Assembly (NCBI RefSeq): GCF_000002425.4
Contig: NC_037266.1
Span: 7,381,180 to 7,445,179, forward strand
Reading direction: 5' to 3'
Length of the DNA: 64,000 nt
From: Physcomitrium patens
Lineage: Eukaryota; Streptophyta; Bryopsida; Funariales; Funariaceae
Part shown: one piece after another, positions 24,402 through 33,676 of the stretch
How the letters are laid out: every line of letters starts with the position of its first letter
Numbering within the stretch: position 1 is the first letter of the stretch
The notes under the pieces: generated by a model
The model's input: only the letters and a program-made list of their open reading frames with translations
Told to the model about the DNA's origin: nothing
Databases searched by the model: none
Translations under genes and position numbers: made by a program

Positions 24402-24779
24402 TAGATTAATCAGTTGAGTACAAGAACAATACTAGAGAGGTGAGCTAGAGCTCCAAGAGGTGTGTTGTTGAGATTGAAGATCCCCTCAGTCTCAGCTCTT
24501 ATATATATTACAAGCTAGGAAACTTCTCAAATAGCTTCTAAGAATTAGGAAGCTTCTCAAGTAGCTTCCATAAGCTAAGAAGCTTCTCAAGTAACTTCCT
24601 CAAATGAGGAAGCTTCTCAAGTAGCTTCCACAAACTAAGAAGCTTCTCAAGTAGCTTCCACGAGCTAAGAAGCTTTTCAAGCAACTTCCACGACCTTGAA
24701 AACTTCTCAAGTAGCTTCTATAAAATACAAAGCTTCTCTAGAATCTTCTACAACTTCCTAGTGTATGTCCTTCATATCA
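24402..24779 (-). repeat. Element C 3' LTR
   Basis: About 378 bp. On the minus strand it starts TGATATGAAGGACATAC directly after the polypurine tract. It has eight 30 bp units and then a TATA-like TAATATATATAAG. It is longer than the 5' LTR because it carries three more repeat units. Confidence 0.75.
24517..24740 (-). repeat. 30 bp tandem repeat array with GAAGCTTC cores in C 3' LTR
   Basis: About eight units with an exact 30 bp period. Palindromic GAAGCTTC occurs at 24549, 24579, 24609 and 24639, with degraded forms in the other units. GAA-nn-TTC is the core of a heat-shock element. On the minus strand the array lies immediately upstream of the TATA-like run at about 24499-24509, the position of an LTR enhancer. 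Whether it responds to heat is inference. Confidence 0.8.
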
Positions 24780-25250
24780 CCCCCCTTTCCTTTAGCTTCG
24801 AGGTTTTCGAGAAGCATTCTTATTGCAAGTTAGTACCAACGTAAGAAGTTAAAAATTTGTCGCATAGTGTCTGCAATATACTCCAATTGTTGTTTGCATG
24901 GCAAGTAGTTCATTGATCCTTGTAACCAACAATAGTATCCTACTCCTTTGATTTCTGACCAGGCATGAACTTCCATATCTTCATTGTGAAAATGCCTTGC
25001 AAACACTCTTTTGGAAAGATCACCATAAGCATGTTCTACCTCAAACACAATTACTAGCAACCTGTTACTAAGTATCCTTTGTCATCTTCATAGTATAGGC
25101 CATTTTTTATCTCGAGATTGTCTTCGTGAGATACTCGGTTGAGAAGATATGACTGGTATGGTATCTATCTCTTGGCTATCCATATTAAATCAAAAAAACA
25201 AGCACTAAACATGGAAGAATGGGCTCATGTTACAGATTTATAGTCTCTAA
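24780..25250 (-). mobile_element. Element C segment between pol and 3' LTR, with an unrecognised open stretch
   Basis: This is about 0.45 kb downstream of the integrase region and directly before the polypurine tract. It contains an open minus-strand stretch 25060-24830 (76 residues) rich in His, Trp, Tyr and Cys that I do not recognise. F, G and M also carry an extra segment in this place. It may be the remnant of an additional gene or untranslated sequence. Confidence 0.45.
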
Positions 25251-25905
25251 TTATATCTTTTAGAGATTCCTTCTCTCCCTTCTTTATAAAGCCAAGGATT
25301 AAGAGGCTTTAAAGAGAAGAGACTTCACTGAAAATTTTTCATTGAAAGAACTTAGGTTTTTGAAGATAGCATCGATGAAACTCTTGTACCTTTTGTGATG
25401 CATTGATAAGATTTTCCGCTAGTTCTCATGTGTGCTCATTGATATCATAGCCGCTTCAATGCACTAGATACTCCAATTTTCTCCACTTATGTCATAAATC
25501 TAATATCTTTTCTACCTCGTATTCCTTCTATTTCTCAATTTCAATACTAGGTGGTGGACATTGCACTCTTCTAGGAAAAGATGACGCTCGATAAGGTTCC
25601 AACAAAGAAACATGAAAGACTGGATGTACCTTCATAGGAGTCGATAATCCCAAACGATATGCCACTAGATTGATTTGCTTCTAGATGACAAATAGTCTCA
25701 ATCTCTGATAGTCCAACTTATCACATAGCCACTTGGTTTTGATATTCCATCGAAGCAGCCATACTTTATGTCCAATTTTGAAAGTAGATGCCTGATTCTG
25801 AAATTTGTCTGCAAACGCCATATAAGCTACTAGGATGATTTACAATTGAAGCTTTAACATAGTTTGAAGCTCAAATAGTTGTTTCACAAATCTTTCAGCT
25901 GCCGG

Positions 25906-27346
25906 TGTCGTGTTGTAACACGAGTATACTATGAAAATAAAAAAAAAGGGGAATTTTATTAATGTTCAGTTACCTCGAATATTGGGAGCAACGACCAACT
26001 CTAGTGCAAATACTGAGTGGTCAGGTTCAGTCACTCCGTTACAGTCAGCCGGGGCATACTGAAATGCTCCGTTCGATTCCAATAACGGGAGTCAGCAGGA
26101 AGGGAAAGGACCAATTCACGCGACGGGTGAGCCTGGTTCGAAGAGCCAATTGGATCCAATTTCGAGAATCCAATCCGGGTCCTCTTACCCAATATGAGAC
26201 CTGTATTGGTCAGGCAACCCAATGCAGTCTAATTACGGGGAAATCCGGGTTTTACTACTGGACTCTTATCCAATATGAGACCTGAATTGGTCGGGCAATC
26301 TAATGCAGTCTAGTTACGGGAAAATCCAGGTCTTACTACGGGCCTCAGCTAGTCTGACGGGAAGACCAATTTGACCTAATTACGCGAACATCCAGGTTAC
26401 TACAGGCATCTTACTCAATATGAGACCTGAATTGGTCGGGCAACTCAATGTGGACCCGAGTACGGGATTTCGATTCTGTTTCAGGCTGTCTTATTCTCTG
26501 TACCGTTTCAGGGAACGTTGTTTTCGGTAAATAGATTTTTTAAAGGTAAAAACGGAGGAGGAAGCTCTGACGACGGGAGCCAATTTCGGATCTAAGCTCT
26601 GATGATGGGAGCCAATTTCGGATCCAAGACGAAAGATTGAAGAAATTCAGAGGATAAGGTTAGGGGAAGAATAAGTTTTGGGGAGGGTTTTTTTTTGAGA
26701 TCAGAGGGGGGGGGGGGGGTTTTGGATCGAAGAGCTAGCTTCAAGTTTTTTTTTTAAGGTTACTAGTTCGGTTTCATTAGAGGTTTTTAAAGATCAAGGG
26801 AATTGGAGAGGAGCTTCATGCTTCGGGTCGGAGAAGAAAAGACAGAGAATTGGATTTTTCTTCTTCATAGAGTTTTGGGAAGACTGAGGCAATCGTTGCT
26901 GAAGTCAGTGTTGTAATGGTGAATCGAGATTTTTAATGAAGTGGTTGTGATCACTCCTGACTGTTTTATGAAATCGAGTTACGTTTGTGATTGAAGGATT
27001 AAAAGGGTGTCTATAGGATTGAGTATGTGGAGTGAATGAAATTTATTGGGTTAATCTAACAAGACAGTCAGTGGATACAAGATCGTAAGTACAAATCGGT
27101 ATCGGAGATTAGCAGATTGGGTTGTTCGGGGTTCTCTGTAACGTCTAGAGACCTACCGGCTGGGGCAAAAAGGACTTCGACAAGCAGTCGAAGGGCATCC
27201 ATATAGATTTATGGTGTATTCTTACAATCGTTTATATTCCAGCAGTCAAAAATTGATAGACTGCTTGACTATTGGCGAATCTCCATACTACCTTCTACAA
27301 CCAGACGTCCGGCATGTTCTCGAGCAAGAAAGCACGTAATACGACA
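25906..27346 (+). repeat. Solo LTR 'D', little decayed, nested in C
   Basis: A 1441 bp element starting TGTCGTGTTGTAACACGAG and ending CACGTAATACGACA. The flanks CCGG (25902-25905) and CCGG (27347-27350) form an exact 4 bp duplication inside the C-element pol. The C sequence is continuous across the site apart from the duplication. It is rich in CG, unlike everything around it, so it is the youngest insertion in this nest. It has no coding potential I recognise. Its termini match those of families A and E. It holds a tandem repeat of about 81 bp and a 14-base G run (26706-26719). Confidence 0.85.
26180..26465 (+). repeat. About 81 bp tandem repeat inside solo LTR D
   Basis: Units contain AATATGAGACCTG...ATTGGTC and ATTACGGG blocks. 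'AATATGAGA' starts at 26191, 26272 and 26417, and one diverged, shorter unit lies between the last two. It lies in the 5' third of the LTR. Confidence 0.7.
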
Positions 27347-27542
27347 CCGGGTTGTTATTGATTGACGGACTCAACAAATCAAGCTTCGAATGATATCTAT
27401 AGTTAAAAAAGAATGATGTTTGTTGAATTGACGCATGAAGGGTGTTGTTATATGCAAACTCGACTAATGATAGATATGTAGTCCAATCATCTTGCTGATA
27501 GTTGATGTTGCATCATAAATACTGCTCCAAAATTTGATTCAT

Positions 27543-27875
27543 TCATTCCGTTTGGCAGTCAGTTTGAGGATGAAAAGTGAAAGAAAGTTCAATATCCACT
27601 TTTAATATCTCAAAGAGAGATCTCCAAAACTTTGATATAAATTGGGTTCCTCGATCTGATACAATATCATTTGATAAACCATGATATTGATACACACTAT
27701 CAAAGAAGAGCCTTGCTGTGTCTTTGCTTGATGATGTTTTCTTGCAAGGGACAAAGTGTGTCATCTGTGTAAGCCGATCTACCACAAAAAAGATGTTGTC
27801 AAATGTATTCGATGGTGATAGTTCCATAATGAAGTCTATGGAAATTGAAAACCATGGCCGACGTGGAATTGGCAA
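27543..27875 (-). mobile_element. Element C integrase core (fossil)
   Basis: This open 110-residue minus-strand stretch runs 'SIDFIMELSPS', 'FFVVDRLTQMTHFVPC', 'YHGLSNDIVSDRGTQF' and 'FTFHPQTD', the blocks around the first two catalytic aspartates of the gypsy integrase core in the normal order. It is Tf2-like, as in B and M, but far less decayed. The remaining C-terminal part continues below 27543 and is interrupted by D. Confidence 0.85.
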
Positions 27876-28199
27876 TGGTTAAAGAAGATTATAAGGACAA
27901 TGCTGAGGATTCTTAGATCTTGAACAAATGTCATAAGAGAGGAAAAAATCCTTGACATCCTTCCACATTTGGGACCACAAAAAATCTTGAGAAATAAGTT
28001 TCAAGGTTTTATTGAATCCAAAATGTCTTGCAGTTGGAAAGTCATGTCAAGATTGGAGAATTCGGAGTCGTGCTGGTCCCTTTGGAATATAAAATCGCTC
28101 CTCAAAGTATAAAAGATCTCCTTCTACCTTGAACTTGTCATTATTGACATGTTGCATGATATTGACGCCTAAAGAATCTCCAATAGTCGTAAATATATA

Positions 28200-28800
28200 C
28201 CTAGTTGAAGAAATCAGCATCAATTAGCACTATAGCAAAATAAAGCCTAAATTGTTCTGACTTCAATAATGTTATATACTGTTGATCAAACGCTGCTTCT
28301 CTAGCCTTTGGCACTAGATACAATCTTCTTGATAATGCATCGGATAGTCCTTGTTGCTTCTCAGGCTGATAAGTAATAACAAAATCAAACTTGAATAGCA
28401 ACATATTTCATCGAGCTTAACGACAATTCAAAATTGAAGCCAACATGAAGTACTCCAAATTCTTGTGATTTGTGTATATAATTACTGGATGCACAGCTCC
28501 TTCAAGAAAGTGATGCCACTCTTGAAAAGAATCTACTATCACAAGAAGATCTTTATTATGGATCTCATAGTTGATCTCGATAGTAGAAAACTTTTGAAAG
28601 TAGAATGCAACCGGATGAAGCTTCTCGTCTGTGCCTATCTATGAAAGTACAGCTTCTATAGTAAAATGTGAAGCATCGGTCTCCAAATAGAAGGCCTTTG
28701 TAAAATCTGGATGTACTAAGATTGGAGCCGTAGTAAATGTCGTCTTAAGATCTTGAAATACTTTATTTGCTAGAGGTCTCTATTCAAGCTTGTCTTTACA
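28200..28800 (-). mobile_element. Element C RNase H region (fossil)
   Basis: RNase H remains lie between RT and integrase. The open stretch 28404-28201 begins 'LLFKFDFVITYQPEKQQGLSDALSRR', which matches the conserved C-terminal block of gypsy RNase H ('YRPGKQN..DALSR'). Confidence 0.75.
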
Positions 28801-28911
28801 TGTCAATCAAGTGAGCAGAGCAGTAACTTGAGAATAATTCTCGATGAAGATCTTATAGAAGTTAGCAAAGCCAAGAAAGCATTGTACATCTCTAATCGTC
28901 TTTAAAACTTC

Positions 28912-29500
28912 CTATGATACAATTGCTTCCATCTTCTTAGGATCCATCTTCAAGCCTTCTGTAGTTGTAATGAATCCCAAAAATTCCATCTCAATTTGGT
29001 TAAACAAGCACTTCTCCAACTTGGCATAAAGTCCTTGCTCGTGGTATTTTTCAAGGACCAGACGAACGTATTTCTGATGCTCTTCTACATTCTTAGAAAA
29101 TATAATAATATCATCTAGATAGATGACAATAAAATCGTCAAGGTGCTCCCAAAAGATGTCATTTATCATGTATTGAAAGACCGTCGGAGCATTGGTAAGA
29201 TCGAAAGGCATGACATTATATTCAAAATGGCCATACCTTGTACAAAAAGTTGTCTTCCATTTGTCTCCTTCTTTGATTCACACGAGGTTATAAGCTCCCC
29301 CTTAGATCAATCTTTGTAAAGATCTTTGCATGTCCAAGTTGTTCTAGAAGACTTGATATCAAGGGTAATGGATAACGATTCTTCTTTGTCACCTTGTTGA
29401 GACCTCGATAATCCATGCACATCCACAGCGAGCTATCTTTCTTCTTCACAAATAAGATTGGTGCCCCAATTGGCGACTTTAAATGATGAATGAAGTTCTT
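28912..29500 (-). mobile_element. Element C reverse transcriptase (fossil)
   Basis: The open stretch 29211-28912 begins 'MPFDLTNAPTVFQYMINDIF', followed by 'YLDDIIIFSKN' with the intact Y-x-D-D catalytic motif and 'MEFLGFITTTEGLKMDPKKM'. This is textbook Ty3/gypsy RT wording. The upstream fingers region extends to about 29500. Confidence 0.85.
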
Positions 29501-30341
29501 GGCTAGATTCTTCTCAATGTACTTTTACAACTTTGCTAACTCCATCTACAAAAAATTATAGATTGGACCAAAAGGTGGTTGTGCTCCTTCCTACAAGTCT
29601 ATGGCACAATCGTATGATCGATGCTTTTGTAGCATGTCGGCATTTTTCTTTTCAAACACATCTTCAAAATCCTTCTATTGCTCTGGTATATTTGTTGTCG
29701 AAATCTTCTCTCGACTAGTTGGAGTTGCATAAATGATAAACAGTGTGCCTTCCTTGGAGAATGTTACAAATGCTCTTACTTCGATAAATAAGGGTTTTTT
29801 GATTTAAGATCTTCTAATAGGCTTATTTTTGAAATATTCTATAGGAAATATCATCCTTTATAACCTCCAATCTATAGATGGATTATGCATTTTTTACCAA
29901 AAAAGACCAAGAATAACAGGGTTTGACGAGATTCTAATAATATTGAAAATAATATAACTACTATGATCTTTAAACATCACCTCTATAAGTTCTGATTCAT
30001 GGGTGACACTACCAGACAATAAAGGTCATCCATCTATTATTTCTAGATGAATAGGTTTAGATTTTTATACTAGAAGAATCTCATGATGCTTAACAAATTC
30101 TTCATCTAAAAAGCAAGCAAATACTTCTGAATCTAATAATACTAAGGTTTTTAGTTTCTAAGGGCCAAAAGATAGAAGAATGATAAAGCAATGGGCAAGT
30201 TGAGCAAAAAGATAGGAACTTGATTGTTGTTCTAGTATTAAATCATCTAGCCGCATGATTCCTATTGTGATTGGGCAACTTTGTTTTACTGAATAAACAA
30301 GCCTCTGGTTCTGACAATGCGTTGATTTTGCTTCTTAAGGC

Positions 30342-30384
30342 AGTCTCCAGCTTTGTGGCCTTCTTCACCGCAATACAAGCATAG
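30342..30384 (-). mobile_element. Element C gag CCHC zinc knuckle
   Basis: The minus-strand reading 'CLYCGEEGHKAGDC' fits C-x2-C-x4-H-x4-C, the nucleic-acid-binding knuckle of retroelement gag. It follows the open gag stretch 30648-30400 and precedes the protease region. Confidence 0.85.
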
Positions 30385-30399
30385 TCCTTCTTCCATATG

Positions 30400-30890
30400 C
30401 TACTTTTTTTCTTCTAGAGTTAGGGATTTGACACATATCGCATCAATTTGGATGTCTTCCATATCTAAATGTGAATTCAGGCTACTGGCTGACATAATTG
30501 AAGCGTGGCAAGCTGTATATTGTCTTGAGCATTGATCATGGCGACGTTGGAATAGGCAGTTATCGCACTTCATAGCTTGGCTAATGACTTCGTTGAGCAT
30601 TTGTGGATCGGGAAGAGATAATAAAAAATCCTTCATATTGTCCCTCAAATTCTAATAAAATTGACTCATCAATGCTTCCTCGTCCCAATTGATGTCGCAT
30701 ACTAATTATCTGAAATTTGATGTGTAAACTGACACAGAGCGTGCTCCTTGTCGTAGTGACTGGATCTTTGTTGTAGTCCATCATGCCTTGTCATGTTTGC
30801 CAAATGCTTCCGTAAACGCCTCCAAAAAAGTTTCGAAGTTGTTCAAAATTGACGATCTTTTCTCAAACAAAGGAGCAAACTATGATAGAG
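30400..30890 (-). mobile_element. Element C gag (fossil)
   Basis: Gag remains downstream of the 5' LTR. The open stretch 30648-30400 contains 'LLSLPDPQMLNEVISQAMKCDNCLFQRR', typical of the C-terminal end of the retrotransposon gag domain before the knuckle. Confidence 0.7.
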
Positions 30891-30898
30891 CTTACTAC

Positions 30899-31195
30899 TA
30901 GATTAATCAAATGAGTACAAGAACAACACTAGAGAAGTGAACTAGAACTCCAAGAGGTGTGTTGTCGAGACTAAGGATCCCTTCAATCTCGGTTCCTATA
31001 TATACTACAAGCTAGGAAGCTTCTCAAGTAGTTTTCATAAACTATGAAGCTTCTTAAGCAGCTTCGACAAGCTAGGAAGCTTCTCAAGCAACTTCCACAA
31101 GCTTAAAAACTTCTCAAGTAGCTTCTACAAACTACAAAGCTTCTCTAGACCTTCTAGAATCTTCTACAACTTCCTAATGTATGTCCTTGATAATG
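30899..31195 (-). repeat. Element C 5' LTR
   Basis: About 297 bp, with five 30 bp units (GAAGCTTC at 31017, 31047 and 31077) and a TATA-like TAGTATATATAGG (minus strand, about 30995-31006). It pairs with 24402-24779 and is shorter by about three units. Confidence 0.75.
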
Positions 31196-31319
31196 GATGG
31201 TGAAAATAATAAAGAAGGAATTGATGCAAAAATTAAAGAAATAGTGTGACTCTAATTATTACATATAGTTTATTTGGTGTATACCGAAAGATGATTGGAT
31301 TCAAAGATAGTAGATGTTG
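31196..31319 (+). mobile_element. Element A 3' end before its LTR
   Basis: Short remainder of A between C and the A 3' LTR. It ends in purine-rich 'AAAGATAGTAGA', a decayed polypurine tract. No coding sequence seen. Confidence 0.5.
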
Positions 31320-32660
31320 TGTTATAGCATGACTATATAATAAAAATATAATTAAAAATAATTTTTTAATTAATATTTATTCATCTTGATTCAATAATAA
31401 TTCAAGATATTTAAACATGGCTATTATAAAAGCCTCTTAATTTATTTTCTTATCTTAATAGCTAGTAGATTAAAAGTTGGTTAGTAATCTTACCTTCTAG
31501 GCTGTAGAAATTCTTTTACTATCTTAGAAAGGCCATAAATTGATGAAACTATATTAAAATAGATAAATAATTAACATGGTTGATACTAGGATTAAATTGA
31601 GAATAGGATTGGGCTAAAAAATACTTAGGATAGATTAGATTCATACTTAAGGATTGACCATTTTTAGGATAAGATCAAAATCAAACCTCTAGCTATTAAA
31701 ATAACTCCCTAGGATAAAATAGCAAGTCATTTAAAGATCTACAATTAGAATTGATGATCTAGCTTCAAAATAATTTCAAAGGTATAAAGCTTATTTTCAA
31801 GAGATTTAAAATGACTCTACAATTGTTGTTCAAAGTCAAAGTTTGTATCAATAATTTGGAATTTATGCAATACAATTAGAACTAGTACTCTTAGCTAGTT
31901 TGTATAATTGGTATCACATCTATAGTTTAAAATTTAATAGTACTTGATTGATTAGGTGTGCTAAGTTTGTATAAAATTTGGTATTAATTTAATAGTATAA
32001 TTAAGAAATATTTGGGTTTTGGTACAAGAAAATATTAGAAATTAGCAGTTTGAAGTTGGATAGGGTTTCTATGATATTTAAAGATCTAATAATTGAATCA
32101 AGGTGAAATTTGGTATGGTAGTAGAAGACTTTAAGTTCAAGCTACATATTAATTTTGAATTGAAGTTAATAGTTGAAGAAGGAGAAATTTCTATTGGAAT
32201 ATCTACATAAACTTTCAAGTTGGCAACCAAGTAACATCAATGTGGTTATTAGGTGTTTTCTCATAATTTGTAAGTTGGATTGGGCTAAATTTTTTAGATC
32301 ATATAGAAGATTTATAGTGGTATTTTTATGCAAAATTTTGCATCAAGTGGATGGTTAAATTAAGAATTATAGCTTGTTGAAACTTATTGATTAGGGTCAA
32401 GGCTTGCAAGAAAAAATCAAAATTACCTAATTATGAAAGTAATAAGGTAATTATAATTTGTATATAATTGAAGTTACTATAAAGAGTGTTTTTGAATACT
32501 TTATATTAGCTTTAAGTACTTTTGAATTGAAATTCAAATTATTTTGTATTTAAATGGTTGAAGCCTATTAAGGAATTCTTGGATATTTATAAAACATAAC
32601 TTTATCTTCGACAACCAAGTGCACGATGCATTTCCAAATAAGACAACACGTATTATGACA
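31320..32660 (+). repeat. Element A 3' LTR
   Basis: It is 1341 bp long, aligns with 9961-11294 and ends CACGTATTATGACA. The LTR pair has diverged visibly, mostly by transitions, fitting an old insertion. The open stretch 32173-32358 inside it is chance. Confidence 0.8.
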
Positions 32661-33136
32661 TTGCTAAGGATATGGAAAATTAACAACTAATAGATTCAAC
32701 TCAAGAGCTATCATTTGCTGACTTGGCGGCTGAGACATTGAGATTGTCTCAAACTTTAAGACAACATAATTGAGGTGAAGATCCTCAAGAATGTCATCTT
32801 CTTCTTCAAATTGATGGCAAGATATAACATATTTGATATCACAATCTTAGAAGAGACTTAAAATATTTGGTGATTTTATTAGAGGTAGGAAAAACTGCTG
32901 AGGGTGTTTCAAATAATTTATTTGAAAGAAGTTATAAAGGCCTCAACAACAATCAAATAAGAGGGTGATCGTCTTACCTTGGCATGAGACATTATCAATG
33001 GCTGAGAGGACCTATCAACAATCTTTGAAAAGTACAAAGTTCAAAGTATGTGGCATATAAAATTTGTGGCATCTTAAATTTCTTCAATATATAATGACCA
33101 CATCTCATAGAATTCATTCCTAGAAGGAAAAAATAA
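32661..33136 (+). mobile_element. F element segment between pol and shared LTR
   Basis: Continuation of F after insertion A. It matches M at about 62130-62593 and G at about 54680-55118 but is absent from B. It ends in a purine-rich tract (33121-33136). It may be an additional gene remnant or a 3' untranslated region. I see no known domain. Confidence 0.6.
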
Positions 33137-33676
33137 TGTCAGAGACATATGTATGTATTCCAATAATTACTTATATGATTAAATAGAAGTAAATAAAAAT
33201 AGATAAAAATAGATTAATTTCATAACATCTTCTAAAGAAGCTTTTTAAAAGCTTCATAGACATGGTTTTGACTTTATATATATTTATAGTTAATTTTTAG
33301 ATTAGCCACATGTTTCATATAAAGATAGCTTATGAAAAAAGTTAATTATATGGTGCACACATAGAAAACTTACCTTGTAAGTTAAGACATATGGTTCATA
33401 AAGTCAATACATATTAGAGGTCCTATAGAACGTTGCCACGTAGCTTCTAAGTAGATAGTGTATATAGAGAAAAAAAAAAATGAAGCTTTCTTTATTCTTA
33501 TAAATTCTTTTCTTGCTCTAATCTAGATTCAAGAATCTTTCATTTTTTTATCTTTTGGCAATAGCAATTTCAATTTCTTTTTAATATACATATTTTTTTA
33601 GTTCTATTTTGTCATACTTCTTTTAAAAAAAAGTCTCATTTGATTATTTGCTTTTAACGGATTTTTATCCTTGACA
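33137..33676 (+). repeat. Shared F-family LTR (3' of F, 5' of G)
   Basis: It is 540 bp long, starting TGTCAGAGACAT and ending TCCTTGACA. It contains the perfect dyad AACTTACCTTGTAAGTT (33367-33383), CCACGTAGC (near 33435) and a TATA-like run near 33450. A polypurine tract lies on its left, and a leader with gag on its right. Confidence 0.8.

Larger units (their letters stand above)
24402..31195 (-). mobile_element. Element C: Ty3/gypsy on the minus strand, nested in A
   Basis: The LTRs (about 24402-24779 and about 30899-31195) contain 30 bp tandem repeats. A polypurine tract (minus-strand GGAAAGGGGGG, plus 24780-24790) adjoins the 3' LTR. On the minus strand, from high to low coordinates, lie gag with a CCHC knuckle, protease, RT, RNase H and integrase, the last split by solo LTR D. 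Base composition is clearly less AT-biased than A, B, F or G, and several open stretches survive, so it is younger than those but still broken. No clean target duplication was found. Confidence 0.8.
9961..32660 (+). mobile_element. Element A: complete-length Ty3/gypsy with 1.3 kb LTRs, heavily invaded
   Basis: Related 1.33 kb LTRs lie at both ends. Between them are gag, protease, RT, RNase H and integrase remains in gypsy order, split by B (14814-20733), solo LTR E' (21984-23225) and C (about 24402-31195). The flanks TTAT (9957-9960) and TTGC (32661-32664) could be a 4 bp duplication differing by two transitions. The native length without insertions is about 8.8 kb. The pol wording (for example 'DLYSGYDQFQ' in RT) resembles gypsy elements I associate with mosses and fungi more than the usual seed-plant lineages. 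It is broken in many places. Confidence 0.75.

Noticed and set aside
24517-24740. Regularly spaced 30 bp repeats resembling a CRISPR array
   Set aside because: The whole 30 bp unit repeats with no unique spacers, it lies inside an LTR that is duplicated at the other end of a gypsy element, and the genome is eukaryotic.
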